Below, in pieces: positions 1-8,719 of a stretch of DNA of 39,472 nucleotides. Under the pieces are notes generated by a model. The model ran no database searches, was not told the DNA's origin, and saw only the letters and a program-made list of their open reading frames with translations. The stretch is from the NCBI GenBank assembly GCA_024642205.1, contig JAHEBQ010000060.1:1-39472 (forward strand), read 5' to 3'. This DNA comes from Planctomycetaceae bacterium (GTDB lineage: Bacteria; Planctomycetota; Planctomycetia; Pirellulales; Pirellulaceae). Numbering within the stretch: position 1 is the stretch's first letter; each line of letters opens with the position of its first letter. The translations under genes and the position numbers were made by a program.

Positions 1-2
1 AA

Positions 3-311
3 GTTACTCCAACCAGGTCTCGATGGAATTCCTGGTCGGCGATTGAGGAAGCAACGAAGCGTATTCGCGAAATCATTGACCGCGACGATAACGCACATTT
101 GATTTCTACCGCGGGCGCTTATCTGGGACTCGATGGCCTTCCTCGGAGTGAGCTTTTTGTTGATGACCAACTGCACCTTAACCCCGAGGGATACAGGCAG
201 TGGGCCATCTTGATCAAGGCTCAACTGCACTCCAAACTGGGCGCGGCAATACCGCAAGCGATCCAACCAGACCAATCCAGAAAACATCGGCTGGATTCGA
301 ATTCCAATTAG
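3..311 (+). CDS. SGNH/GDSL-type hydrolase, C-terminal part (5' end outside window)
   Basis: The reading frame is open from the left edge of the window to a TAG at 309-311, so only the last ~100 residues are visible. The translation carries the closing block of SGNH/GDSL hydrolases: a D-x-x-H catalytic pair in 'DDQLHLNPEGYRQW', where Asp and His complete the triad with a Ser that lies upstream of the window. The preceding 'SRWNSWSAIEEATKRI' resembles the substrate-side helix region of planctomycete secreted esterases of this fold. These enzymes usually remove acyl groups from carbohydrates or lipids; the substrate cannot be told. The Ser-containing GDS block is not visible, so activity cannot be confirmed. 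The gene is convergent with the PQQ propeller gene. Confidence 0.75.
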   Translation, partial: VTPTRSRWNSWSAIEEATKRIREIIDRDDNAHLISTAGAYLGLDGLPRSELFVDDQLHLNPEGYRQWAILIKAQLHSKLGAAIPQAIQPDQSRKHRLDSNSN

Positions 312-646
312 TGCCCGTTGTACGAACCCCCCTGTTCATGGATTCTTTGTGGCGAACCGAAGGACCGTCTTGCCGGCAACGGACAGGCAGTGGATCGGCA
401 AAGCCCTGAACAGGTTTGCCGACGGGGGAATGACGGAAACAGGAACTGTCGTGATCCACTGATTTCCGAGCATCGGGCGGGACGGCCAATTTTTGACGTT
501 GTGAACTGCAAGGTTAGCCCTGGCATTCTGTCACAGCCAAGAATAAGGGCTGGTCGTAGTGGACGAGGCTACGAGTCCTGGCGTTTTTCTGATCAAAAGG
601 ACTCGTTACCCCGTCCATTACCCAAAAGTCAAATCCTGTCGCTGTT
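312..646. other. Intergenic stretch between convergent genes; no gene seen
   Basis: This 335-bp stretch lies between the stop of the GDSL hydrolase and the stop of the PQQ propeller gene. Short open frames exist on both strands but none has a ribosome binding site or recognisable product. No clear hairpin with a T-run was found, although a terminator for two convergent genes would be expected here. Confidence 0.5.
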
Positions 647-1975
647 CTAGTTCGCAATACAGAACAAGTGTTGTTCACCGCGAATGAACAGTTCGTTGTC
701 AACGGGCGCAGGAGTCGCGTCAACCGTTTCGCCGACGGAATTGGTTGCGACGATTTGCAATTTGTCCGCATCCTTGATGACGACCGTTGTACCGTTTCGA
801 TCGGTAAGATAGACGTAACCGTTGGCGGCGATTGGTGAAGCATAGGTGCTATTGATCCCGTCAACTCTCGACGCCGAATAATGCGGCTTCCCGGTCTTTG
901 CATCCAGACAGGAAAGAATCCCGGTTTTTCCTTTGTAAAAGTAAACGCGACCGTTGGAAAGAAGGGGAGAAGCTACGTCGGGCGTGTCTCGATTCACCGA
1001 CCACACGACATTGGCCGTGCCTTCAATGTCGCCTTTGCCATCAAGTCGAAAGGCGCCAAGAAACGAACCTTGGAAGCCACTGCCGACGAAAACCATGCCA
1101 TCGCCAGCAACTGCAGAAGCACAAGGCCTTTGGGTCTGTCCACCACAACGCCAAAGCTCTTTGCCTGATTCAAGATCGTAAGCACGGGCCTTGTTCTGTC
1201 CATTCAAGACGACCTGCCGGCTTCCATTGTGTTCAACCACCAGAGGGGTCGACCAGTTCGTAGGTTCATCTCGTTTGGTTTCCCAGATCGTTTTGCCTGA
1301 TTTCTTGTCGAGTGCATAGATGAATGACTGGCCTTCATGGTCCCAGGGGACAATGATCTTTTCACCCGCAAGCGTCGGAGAGCTTCCTTCACCAAAACCG
1401 TTTCTGGTTTGCATCTTGCCAAAATCGTTGCGTTTCCATTTCAACTCGCCATCCATCGTGTAGCAATACAGACCGCGGGATCCGAAAAACGCATAAACGT
1501 GGTCGCCATCGGTACAGGGAGATGCTGAAGCAAAATTGTTGGTCCCGTGAACGGCTTGATGTGGTGTTGTCTCAATCGCTGTTTGTTCCCACAGCAGGGC
1601 GCCTGTTTTCCGGTCAACGCAAATGATATTGAATTTGGTATTCGTCAGGGCCGCTCCGCTACGTCCACCTCCCCGATTTCTGCCCTGACCGCCTTGCGGA
1701 CGTTGCCCGCCGATCGGAGACTGAGTAGCGGCTCCTTCGGAGACGCCTGTCACGACAAAAACCTTGTCATCCCAAACGACCGGAGATCCTGATCCGCGAC
1801 CAGGAATCGCGACCTTCCATTTAACATTTCTGGTATCGCTCCATTCGGTCGGAGGTGTTGCGTTTTCGGCAACGCCGTTGCCGGTTGGTCCACGCCAATG
1901 CCCCCAGTTGTCGGCATCGACTTGTGAAGCGGTCAGGATGGCGCAAAATAGTGGAAACAGTATGCTGCGAATCAT
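647..1975 (-). CDS. PQQ-like beta-propeller repeat protein, exported
   Basis: Predicted protein of 442 residues with an N-terminal signal peptide (MIRSILFPLFCAILTASQVDA) followed by 'WGHWRGPTGNGVAENATPPTEW', the usual opening of planctomycete PQQ-like/BamB-like propellers. Repeated blades show the W/F-x-LD-x-x-TG-x-x-x-W pattern, for example 'VDRKTGALLWE' and 'LDKKSGKTIWE'. The family acts outside the cytoplasm; some members are quinoprotein dehydrogenases and others, like BamB, are scaffolds. No distinct catalytic signature was seen, so the role is open. A Gly/Arg/Gln-rich loop interrupts the first blade at residues 86-108. The start at 1975 is chosen because AGGA lies 7 nt upstream and the signal peptide begins there; an upstream in-frame start is less likely. 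It is the last gene of the minus-strand run. Confidence 0.85.
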   Translation of the reverse strand: MIRSILFPLFCAILTASQVDADNWGHWRGPTGNGVAENATPPTEWSDTRNVKWKVAIPGRGSGSPVVWDDKVFVVTGVSEGAATQSPIGGQRPQGGQGRNRGGGRSGAALTNTKFNIICVDRKTGALLWEQTAIETTPHQAVHGTNNFASASPCTDGDHVYAFFGSRGLYCYTMDGELKWKRNDFGKMQTRNGFGEGSSPTLAGEKIIVPWDHEGQSFIYALDKKSGKTIWETKRDEPTNWSTPLVVEHNGSRQVVLNGQNKARAYDLESGKELWRCGGQTQRPCASAVAGDGMVFVGSGFQGSFLGAFRLDGKGDIEGTANVVWSVNRDTPDVASPLLSNGRVYFYKGKTGILSCLDAKTGKPHYSASRVDGINSTYASPIAANGYVYLTDRNGTTVVIKDADKLQIVATNSVGETVDATPAPVDNELFIRGEQHLFCIAN

Positions 1976-2156
1976 TTCAAATCCTATTACGTCGAAATCA
2001 AGTTCAAAGCGAAATCCGGTGGCTAAACAGAACGCCTTGTCGTCTGATAGCCTGTCGGAAGCACTAATGCCCAATTGTTTAACCGGATATTTCTGGATCG
2101 GTTCCGGTCAGTTTCGTCAATCCGGCGGAAGCCTGAGGAAACCGTTCTGCACACCA

Positions 2157-3782
2157 TCAATCGGGTTCCTGGTTTTCCAGCATCCGAGCTTTCCAGACAC
2201 GAACATGGTCATATGAAATGACCCCGCCCCCTCGTGTCGGCAGGTTGATTTGATCTTTTGGAATGCCGATGCGTGGGTGTCTGGCCATCAGGACCGGACC
2301 ACCTGAAACCTGCGCTGCCATCTGATCGCCGACGATTTCCAGCATCATCCAGTGCCATGTTTCGGGTTTCAGGCAGAACTCACTGGTGGCCAATGTCTGA
2401 TCCAGGTCGTCCTTGAGGTTTGCGTTTTTGTCTTTTTGCAAGGCAAGCCCCTTGTTCGTGGTTGCCGTCAACCGACAGACATGGCCTGTGCCCGTCCGGG
2501 TCGAGCCATCGTTGAAGCCAAAATGGGCTCCCGCCAGTCCGTCGTTGAGTTTGAAACGCAACAGCAGAATGCAATCTTCCACCGGAATCATGAGCCGACT
2601 GCTGGGAGTGCGACCGCAATGGGCCCTGTTGCCTTTTTGAATCTGGATATCCTGGTACTCTTTGGTGGCAGGTTTGCCTTTCAAAGCCCCATCCACAATC
2701 GACCAACGCGTTCCATGGAGCGGGACCCATTCGGGTCGAATATCGGATTTGTCGAAGTCATCTGAAAACACAATTTCGCCCCGTCGGCTGATCACCGGCT
2801 CGACATCGGGCTCCCCTTTGATGTTCTCTTTGGCCTGTTCGGAAGTACCCTCTTTATTCCCGGCCGCAGCCGGGATTTTCACTTTGCTGGTCTGATTCGC
2901 AAGCGGAAAATCGATTGGAATTTTCGTCGTGCATTCACCCCTCGCCAGCCATTCACAGGCCCGAATGGCAATCGTCTGAAAACCGACGCATTGCAGGCAG
3001 TCTAATTCTCCAACATGTCCCATGACGTTGGTAACGACTTTGCCTTTTCCGTAGGGGACCCACCAAACAATCGGCTCTCGTTTGCCGGTGCCACCGTGGT
3101 TCGGATCTGAATAGGCCGAAAGCAACAGATTCACATTTTCCGCCGGTCCGCGCTGCCCGTGGTAAAGTTCATCACGACAGTGCATCCAGTTCGGCGGCAT
3201 ACCCTTGGTGATCGGATGATTCTCGTCTTGCGTGGACATCAACCAATCGTAGATTCCACCGTGACCCATTCCACGACCTTCCCCTGGTTTTTCGCGGACG
3301 GACCTGCCATCTTCATCGATGTAAATACTGGTCCCATAGTCCGGCGAACGCCACAGCAACGCCACCATTTTTTCAAACTCGGTCCAACCGGTAAACGAGT
3401 TGTTGGCGGCATGGATTATGATTGCGCCTCCACCTTCGGCAACATATTTTTCAAAGTCATGTCGAATTTCCTCCGGCCACATCTGGCCGTTGTAGTTCAA
3501 TAGCACGACATCGTAGTCAGAGAAATCTGGTTTCCAGGCGTTCCACGATTCCTGGTCGCTGTCACCGGGCGCGTTTTCGATCACAGCTTCAATGTGCGGT
3601 TGTTGATCGAGAAACTGTTGAATATAGGGTGTTGATTTTTTCCAGTCGTGGTTGTTTTGACCCGCCACGATCATCACGCGAATGGGCTCGTCGGCCCCGA
3701 CTTGTTGAGTTAAACAAAAGGCAAGCCCGCACCACAAGCCAAACAGCAGGTTCGTCCAGCGTCGTTTGATAACTGATTGCAT
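2157..3782 (-). CDS. ThuA-domain protein fused to a C-terminal lectin-like beta-sandwich
   Basis: About 541 residues. A signal peptide (residues ~1-30) precedes a ThuA-like domain (~33-285) of the class I glutamine-amidotransferase fold: 'IRVMIVAGQNNHDWKKSTPYI', 'YDVVLLNYNGQMW', 'GGGAIIIHAANNSFTGW' and 'YGKGKVVTNVMGH'. After a polar linker, residues ~345-541 form a jelly-roll like those of DUF1080/3-keto-glycoside-hydrolase or LamG proteins ('GEIVFSDDFDKSDIRPEWVP...TRWSIVDGALKG'). ThuA proteins are linked to sugar catabolism, including trehalose utilisation; the exact reaction is not established. The start at 3782 has GAGG about 9 nt upstream and opens directly on the signal peptide; an upstream start at 3854 would bury it. 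It lies 181 bp before the PQQ propeller gene on the same strand. Confidence 0.82.
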   Translation of the reverse strand: MQSVIKRRWTNLLFGLWCGLAFCLTQQVGADEPIRVMIVAGQNNHDWKKSTPYIQQFLDQQPHIEAVIENAPGDSDQESWNAWKPDFSDYDVVLLNYNGQMWPEEIRHDFEKYVAEGGGAIIIHAANNSFTGWTEFEKMVALLWRSPDYGTSIYIDEDGRSVREKPGEGRGMGHGGIYDWLMSTQDENHPITKGMPPNWMHCRDELYHGQRGPAENVNLLLSAYSDPNHGGTGKREPIVWWVPYGKGKVVTNVMGHVGELDCLQCVGFQTIAIRACEWLARGECTTKIPIDFPLANQTSKVKIPAAAGNKEGTSEQAKENIKGEPDVEPVISRRGEIVFSDDFDKSDIRPEWVPLHGTRWSIVDGALKGKPATKEYQDIQIQKGNRAHCGRTPSSRLMIPVEDCILLLRFKLNDGLAGAHFGFNDGSTRTGTGHVCRLTATTNKGLALQKDKNANLKDDLDQTLATSEFCLKPETWHWMMLEIVGDQMAAQVSGGPVLMARHPRIGIPKDQINLPTRGGGVISYDHVRVWKARMLENQEPD

Positions 3783-4007
3783 CGTGATCAACCTCAAAGG
3801 GTGGGAACGCGGAATTTGAAAATCTCCGACATTGCGATTTTCTAACTGAATCATGTCGAGTTGTCATCCCGGCCGAGCCAAAGGCGACAGAAGGATCGAC
3901 TTTCTACCGATTTGGAACCTAACTCCAGCCGCGAGAATCTCAACTGCCTTCGATTGCTTCTGGTCTGATTGCACATGTAATCGCAGGTTCGGACAGTGTT
4001 TTTTGCG

Positions 4008-6107
4008 CTACCGATTTTGCAGATACTGTTCGGCGCGTTCCTTGAGTTTCGAATCTTCTGTCAATTGAAGAATGTGTTGCAAAACTGGCGCAAATTCTGC
4101 CCGGTTCGGTTCCCGGAGGTCTTGATGATGAGCCAACGCCAGGACTGTCTTGATTGCATTGTCCCGAACGTCAGGATCGTCGAGATAGGGCGCGACAAAC
4201 TCTAGTGTCGCGACGAGTCGAACCGCTTTAGCGCGGTCAATGATCAGGTTGATTTCTTCTTTTCGTGTGGCCAACTGCATGGCTTGCTTGAGAAACTCAA
4301 GTTGTTCCTGAAAGGAACGCTCCGGGATTGGCAGGACGCAAACCCGTGCCAAAGACCGGAGGGCTCGCAGGCGTTGGGCTTCGGTTTGACCCTCCCGGGC
4401 GACTCGAAGTAATTGTTCCGCGACGGAACCATCCGGCCAATTGGCCAGAGCGACGACTGCCGCATCGCATATGTCGGCATCGTCGCTTTTCAATGAGTCC
4501 TCGATCACTCCTTGCGCGTGCTTTCCTCCGATCCTTCCCAGCACTCGCAAGATTCGCACGCGAGTTGCCGAATCAGCAACTTCGAATACTTTGAGTAGGG
4601 GATCAGCTTGACCGTCAGTGGAGGGAATTCGTTGACATACGGACACGATCGCTTTCTCCACCGAGTCACGTTCCTCGTCGGCCGTTGCACTGTGGACAAC
4701 CATCAATTCGGAGACATCGCTTTCGCTGGCCAGTCGACTGAGGGCCCCAATCGCTCGTTGACGGACCTGATTGTTCTTCGAAATTGCCTGTTTCAGAAAT
4801 TCGGAGACAGCACTGGTCGAACGACGTTGATTCAGGATGCCAATGAAGGCAAGTCGATCTTCGTCCGTTTGGGCATTGGCCAACTCATCGATCAATACCA
4901 AATCAACTCGATCGTCCCGGATCGTGGCAAGGCTCTTGACGGCGTCGGATCGATCGTCAGGTTTGGTTTTCATGACCTGCAGCAGTCGCTTCGCGTCGCC
5001 AGCGTCGCCGATTGATCCGATCGCGGTCAAAGCTGCTGCGCGAATGTGCGGATCTTCATAATCCAGATACTGCCTTACGGTTTCAATCGCCGAGGTTGTC
5101 CGCCGGTTGCCGAACGCGAAAATGAGTAGCGCTTGACTTTCACCTGGAAGTTGATGCAAAGCGGTCAATAATTCGGGAATCCCTGACTCCGGCATGTCGC
5201 GCACGTAGCCGATCGCAACCTGCATCACTTGCTGATCGTCCGATCGGAGATTGGACAGTACAAGATCGGGTGCCTTTGCACCAGCGGTCATCAGTTGACC
5301 GCGTAACGCCGCCAGCCGAAGCGGCGAATGTTCAAACGAGTTGCCGATTTCCAGGTAGACATCAAAAGCTGCTTTTTCCATTCCCGATCCAGCCAGTCGG
5401 TCGGCGTGTCGGAGCAGGGCATCAGCGGTGCAATCCCGATTTTTGCCTTCGGTTTTCCTGTGAGCCAGGCGGATCGCGGTAACCGCTGAATCCGTCCCGA
5501 TTGTGACGAGAGAGTTCACGCATGCGCGAAAAACCTCGGAATTGGTGGAAGCCAGTTGTTTTTCCAATACTGGCACGTTTTCCGGATCGGTACGTCCCCC
5601 CAGGGAGTTGATAATCCCGATTCGAAGCATCGCATTGGAAGTGGCTTCCAGCGTCGCGCGCAACGCAGCACCGGCGGATGGGTCTGCAATGGCACCCAAG
5701 GCACGACGGGCTCCATCCTGAACGTGTGGGTCGTCGCTTTCAAGCAAACGGCTCAGTACCGGGACCGATTCTGGTCCGCCGATTCGCTCGAGTTGTCTCA
5801 GTAAAAACAGGTTCCTGGGTATCGACTGCGCCGCTGGATCGATTGGCGTGTTTAGTTTTTCCGCAATGAACCGACTTGCAGATCTGCGCTCGGTATCCCG
5901 CCCGACGGCGGTCAAGGCAAGACAGATTTTTTCAAATGCCAATTGGGACGCCTGTCGTTCTGCACTCGAATCGGACGAAAGTTGGGTCAGCAGGTCCTCC
6001 AGTTTCTTAATGTCGTCGGGAGGGTTGGCAATCAGATGGCCATGCGGGCAAAAAACCATGGCGAGCGTGATTAACAGAATTGGAAACGTCTTGGAATATC
6101 GTGTCAT
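4008..6107 (-). CDS. HEAT-repeat protein, exported
   Basis: About 699 residues. An N-terminal hydrophobic segment (MTRYSKTFPILLITLAMVF) acts as signal peptide or anchor. Nearly the whole remainder is degenerate HEAT repeats with the helix-pair rhythm 'VPVLSRLLESDDPHVQDGARRALGAI', recurring about every 30-38 residues. Such alpha-solenoids bind protein partners and are not enzymes. No heme, propeller or enzyme domain is attached, unlike the HEAT array in the 31.7-kb gene. The start at 6107 is preferred because the longer frame begins with TTG at 6152 and places extra residues before the signal peptide; no strong Shine-Dalgarno is seen at either. It is 79 bp downstream of the Gfo/Idh gene and probably shares its transcript. 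Confidence 0.75.
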   Translation of the reverse strand: MTRYSKTFPILLITLAMVFCPHGHLIANPPDDIKKLEDLLTQLSSDSSAERQASQLAFEKICLALTAVGRDTERRSASRFIAEKLNTPIDPAAQSIPRNLFLLRQLERIGGPESVPVLSRLLESDDPHVQDGARRALGAIADPSAGAALRATLEATSNAMLRIGIINSLGGRTDPENVPVLEKQLASTNSEVFRACVNSLVTIGTDSAVTAIRLAHRKTEGKNRDCTADALLRHADRLAGSGMEKAAFDVYLEIGNSFEHSPLRLAALRGQLMTAGAKAPDLVLSNLRSDDQQVMQVAIGYVRDMPESGIPELLTALHQLPGESQALLIFAFGNRRTTSAIETVRQYLDYEDPHIRAAALTAIGSIGDAGDAKRLLQVMKTKPDDRSDAVKSLATIRDDRVDLVLIDELANAQTDEDRLAFIGILNQRRSTSAVSEFLKQAISKNNQVRQRAIGALSRLASESDVSELMVVHSATADEERDSVEKAIVSVCQRIPSTDGQADPLLKVFEVADSATRVRILRVLGRIGGKHAQGVIEDSLKSDDADICDAAVVALANWPDGSVAEQLLRVAREGQTEAQRLRALRSLARVCVLPIPERSFQEQLEFLKQAMQLATRKEEINLIIDRAKAVRLVATLEFVAPYLDDPDVRDNAIKTVLALAHHQDLREPNRAEFAPVLQHILQLTEDSKLKERAEQYLQNR

Positions 6108-6186
6108 CGAAATTTGCAAAAGGTGGACAGAGGATTGTGGAGCGGTCGGCAACGTTAGGTGACGCGAGGGACGAGGTTGACGGGCA

Positions 6187-7413
6187 CTACGAAAGCGCCC
6201 ATGGCGTCCGTTTGGGCCGATTCAGCCAGCGGGATGCTGCCGGATCGCCAATAATCGTCTCGGTGTTAGGGTCCCAACGGAGCGGACGGTTCAGCCAATA
6301 AGCGATGTTACCCAGGTGACAGACGGTTGCGGCACGGTGAGCGATCTCGATATCTCGAAACGGACGCTCTCGCGTCTGGACACAGTGAATGAAATCGCCG
6401 AAGATTCCGCCGCGCCCTTTATAGCCTTCGATCTCGACAGTCTTGAGCATGGGTGGATGAAGCCCGGGAATCTGACCTTCGCTCCCCTTGTACGTAATGT
6501 TCGTCGTGCCGCCATGATACATGTTGACACCTTCAGCGAACCGGAAAGTCAACAGAGGAACATCGACGCCGTTGGGAGGAATGATTTCGACGGGGCCGGT
6601 TTCGTGCAATCCGGAGGCAAACATTGCGGCTCCGAATCGATGGGCTCCCCAATCGGTCATGCCGCCGCCCGAGTAATCCCGGTACGGGCGAAACTGTCCC
6701 CGAAGCAAAGACGAGTGAAATGGTCGCCATGGAGCAGGACCGAGCCAGAGATCCCAATCGACTCCCTTGGGGACCGGTTCTTCCGGCAAATCACACTCTC
6801 CGGACGGCCCGCCACAATTAACCCAGACCTCCTCAATTTTTCCCAGTGCTCCTCCACGCACCAGCCTGGGAATATCGCCGTAGTCACCGAGCACACGCTG
6901 ACTTCCGCCGGATACAACTCGGCCATAGCGTCTGGCTGCCGTGACCATGGCTCTCCCGTCGGCGATCGTCAACGATTCGGGCTTTTCGCAAAACACGTCT
7001 TTGCCCTGTTTGCACGCGGCGATCGTAATTAACGCGTGCCAGTGATCTGGTGTCCCGATGAGTACCGCATCGATGTCATCGCGGGCCAGAACCTCGCGAA
7101 AATCATTGTGCATCGAACAGTCTTTCGTTCCATAATGCTGGTTCACGAATTCGCATGCGCGTTCGCGATGGGCGATTACCGGATCGCAGACGGCAACCAT
7201 TTGCACTTCAGGGATGTTCAGGAATGCTCGCATGTCGCTGGTGCCCCGACCTCCGGTCCCGATCGTGGCCATCGTAATTCGACTGCTCGCTGCCGGCCGC
7301 CCTTCCCCGCCCCACGCACAAGCTCTGAGGATGAACGGCGCTGCGGCTGCCGAGACCGATGCCTTCACGAATGTGCGCCGGGATTGAAAAGTATTTTTTT
7401 GCAAATGTTTCAT
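6187..7413 (-). CDS. Gfo/Idh/MocA-family oxidoreductase with Tat signal
   Basis: Predicted 408 residues. The N-terminus carries a twin-arginine export signal ('SRRTFVKASVSAAAAPFIL', Arg 12-13). A Rossmann fold follows, with 'IGTGGRG' as the dinucleotide-binding glycine loop, 'TPDHWHA' and the 'CEKPES' segment holding the family's catalytic Lys. The C-terminal alpha/beta domain includes 'MTDWGAH'. Members oxidise or reduce sugars and inositols with NAD(P); the substrate cannot be inferred. The position where many relatives read His-x-Asp reads 'RFG' here, so substrate chemistry may differ. The ATG at 7413 has GGAG 8 nt upstream and opens the Tat signal; the frame runs much further upstream to 7785, but that extension is not signal-like. 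Neighbours are ThuA and HEAT genes. Confidence 0.88.
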   Translation of the reverse strand: MKHLQKNTFQSRRTFVKASVSAAAAPFILRACAWGGEGRPAASSRITMATIGTGGRGTSDMRAFLNIPEVQMVAVCDPVIAHRERACEFVNQHYGTKDCSMHNDFREVLARDDIDAVLIGTPDHWHALITIAACKQGKDVFCEKPESLTIADGRAMVTAARRYGRVVSGGSQRVLGDYGDIPRLVRGGALGKIEEVWVNCGGPSGECDLPEEPVPKGVDWDLWLGPAPWRPFHSSLLRGQFRPYRDYSGGGMTDWGAHRFGAAMFASGLHETGPVEIIPPNGVDVPLLTFRFAEGVNMYHGGTTNITYKGSEGQIPGLHPPMLKTVEIEGYKGRGGIFGDFIHCVQTRERPFRDIEIAHRAATVCHLGNIAYWLNRPLRWDPNTETIIGDPAASRWLNRPKRTPWALS

Positions 7414-7534
7414 CGTCTGATCTCCGAGACAAAACCAATTTTGTTCGGCAAGCCGCCGCGCAGGGTCACCCGTCGTTTGTTTGCCTACCGGCCCAACAAT
7501 CATGGGCGTATCTGCGGCCTGGTAATTCAGGAAC

Positions 7535-8551
7535 TCATTTGTCCGACTTGGTTGCGTCCTGTTTGGACTCCGTCCTTTTACTACTCTCTTCTTCGGCTTT
7601 TTTACGTGCTTGATTGGCAGCTTGACGGGCCTGATTGGCACGTTTCTGTGCTTCAATCGACTCGACCGTGATCCCGGCCGCGTTGGCGGCCTCGACGGAA
7701 AGCTTTTGCTGTTCTTGAGACACTTCCGGGTTGGGAGTCGCGTCGCCCTCTTCCTTCCCCTGGATCCAGCGGACGGCCCCCTCAATCGATTTCAGGAATT
7801 GCTCGTTTTCCCAAGTGTCGTTTCGGTGACCGAGGTTGTTATAATACATTCGACCTTCACCCACCTGCTTGACCCATGCAACGGGGACGTGATAGGGCAT
7901 TTTCTTGTCGGTCTTGGCCATGTCCAGACTCATTAGAACATGGACTTTTTCCGGTTGCCAATTGACGTATTGATAGATTTCCTCTTTCAGGACAAGTTCG
8001 TCGCCGAAAGGCTTCATTGCCGGGTGCGAAGTGTCATGGACCCGGATCGTTACTTTCGTGCCCTGACCCCAGGGATGCCCATCGAAAGAACCGCCAATGA
8101 AATCCCAATACGCTTCGTGGTTCTTGTACGTATCGGATGCGGAGTGGAATCCAAGGAATCCGTGTCCCGGTTGTCGCACCCATTCGTCGAGCAAATATTT
8201 GAGATTCTCCGGTGCGATGGGTAAGTCGCCGGAAGTGTAAAAAGCAACAAGGTTGTACCGCTGCAGGTTCTCCCGTGTCAGGTGAGTGGCGACATCCTGC
8301 GTATAGTCGACATCGAACAACCCACTTCGGGCCGCGATTTGCTTCATCGCTCTTTCTGCCGGCGATATCAGTTCATCCCCTTCTCTCTTGACGGGTCCAT
8401 GACAAAAGCCTGCACTTTGCGTGACCATCAGCATCCGGGGCTTTTCCAGAGTAGTCGGCTCGTCAGCCACCAGTCTTTCCGAGCAAAAAAATGCGGTTGA
8501 AATCGCAATCAAAATAGCGAATCGGTTCTTCATTGCAAGATTGAGTTTCAT
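7535..8551 (-). CDS. ThuA-like domain protein with charged C-terminal tail
   Basis: 338 residues from the first ATG (8551), or 332 from a second ATG at 8533. Neither has a clear Shine-Dalgarno; the second opens the signal peptide directly (MKNRFAILIAISTAFFCS). Residues ~38-265 are a ThuA domain: 'PRMLMVTQSAGFCHGPVKRE', 'YNLVAFYTSGDLP', 'GFLGFHSASDTYKNHEAYWDFIGGSFDGHPW', 'PVAWVKQVGEGRMYYNNLGH' and 'FLKSIEGAVRWIQG'. The last ~65 residues are a low-complexity Ala/Gln/Lys/Glu helix ('KRANQARQAANQARKKAEEE') ending in a Lys/Asp/Ser tail, which probably forms a coiled coil or periplasmic spacer. It lies between the sulfatase and Gfo/Idh genes in the same orientation, a pairing common in planctomycete sugar loci. 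Confidence 0.85.
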   Translation of the reverse strand: MKLNLAMKNRFAILIAISTAFFCSERLVADEPTTLEKPRMLMVTQSAGFCHGPVKREGDELISPAERAMKQIAARSGLFDVDYTQDVATHLTRENLQRYNLVAFYTSGDLPIAPENLKYLLDEWVRQPGHGFLGFHSASDTYKNHEAYWDFIGGSFDGHPWGQGTKVTIRVHDTSHPAMKPFGDELVLKEEIYQYVNWQPEKVHVLMSLDMAKTDKKMPYHVPVAWVKQVGEGRMYYNNLGHRNDTWENEQFLKSIEGAVRWIQGKEEGDATPNPEVSQEQQKLSVEAANAAGITVESIEAQKRANQARQAANQARKKAEEESSKRTESKQDATKSDK

Positions 8552-8719
8552 AGCTTGTTTCGCGGCACCTGAATGCCCATTTACCTCGACCGTGCGAGTA
8601 TAAGCGAAGGAAAATTACTTTGTGTCGGAAATGCCGGAACAATTCCGTACAGACATGCCGAACAGCGATTGTACCCGGTGTCGAGTCGGTCTGTTCCTCG
8701 TCCAGGGGAAATGCCGTTA

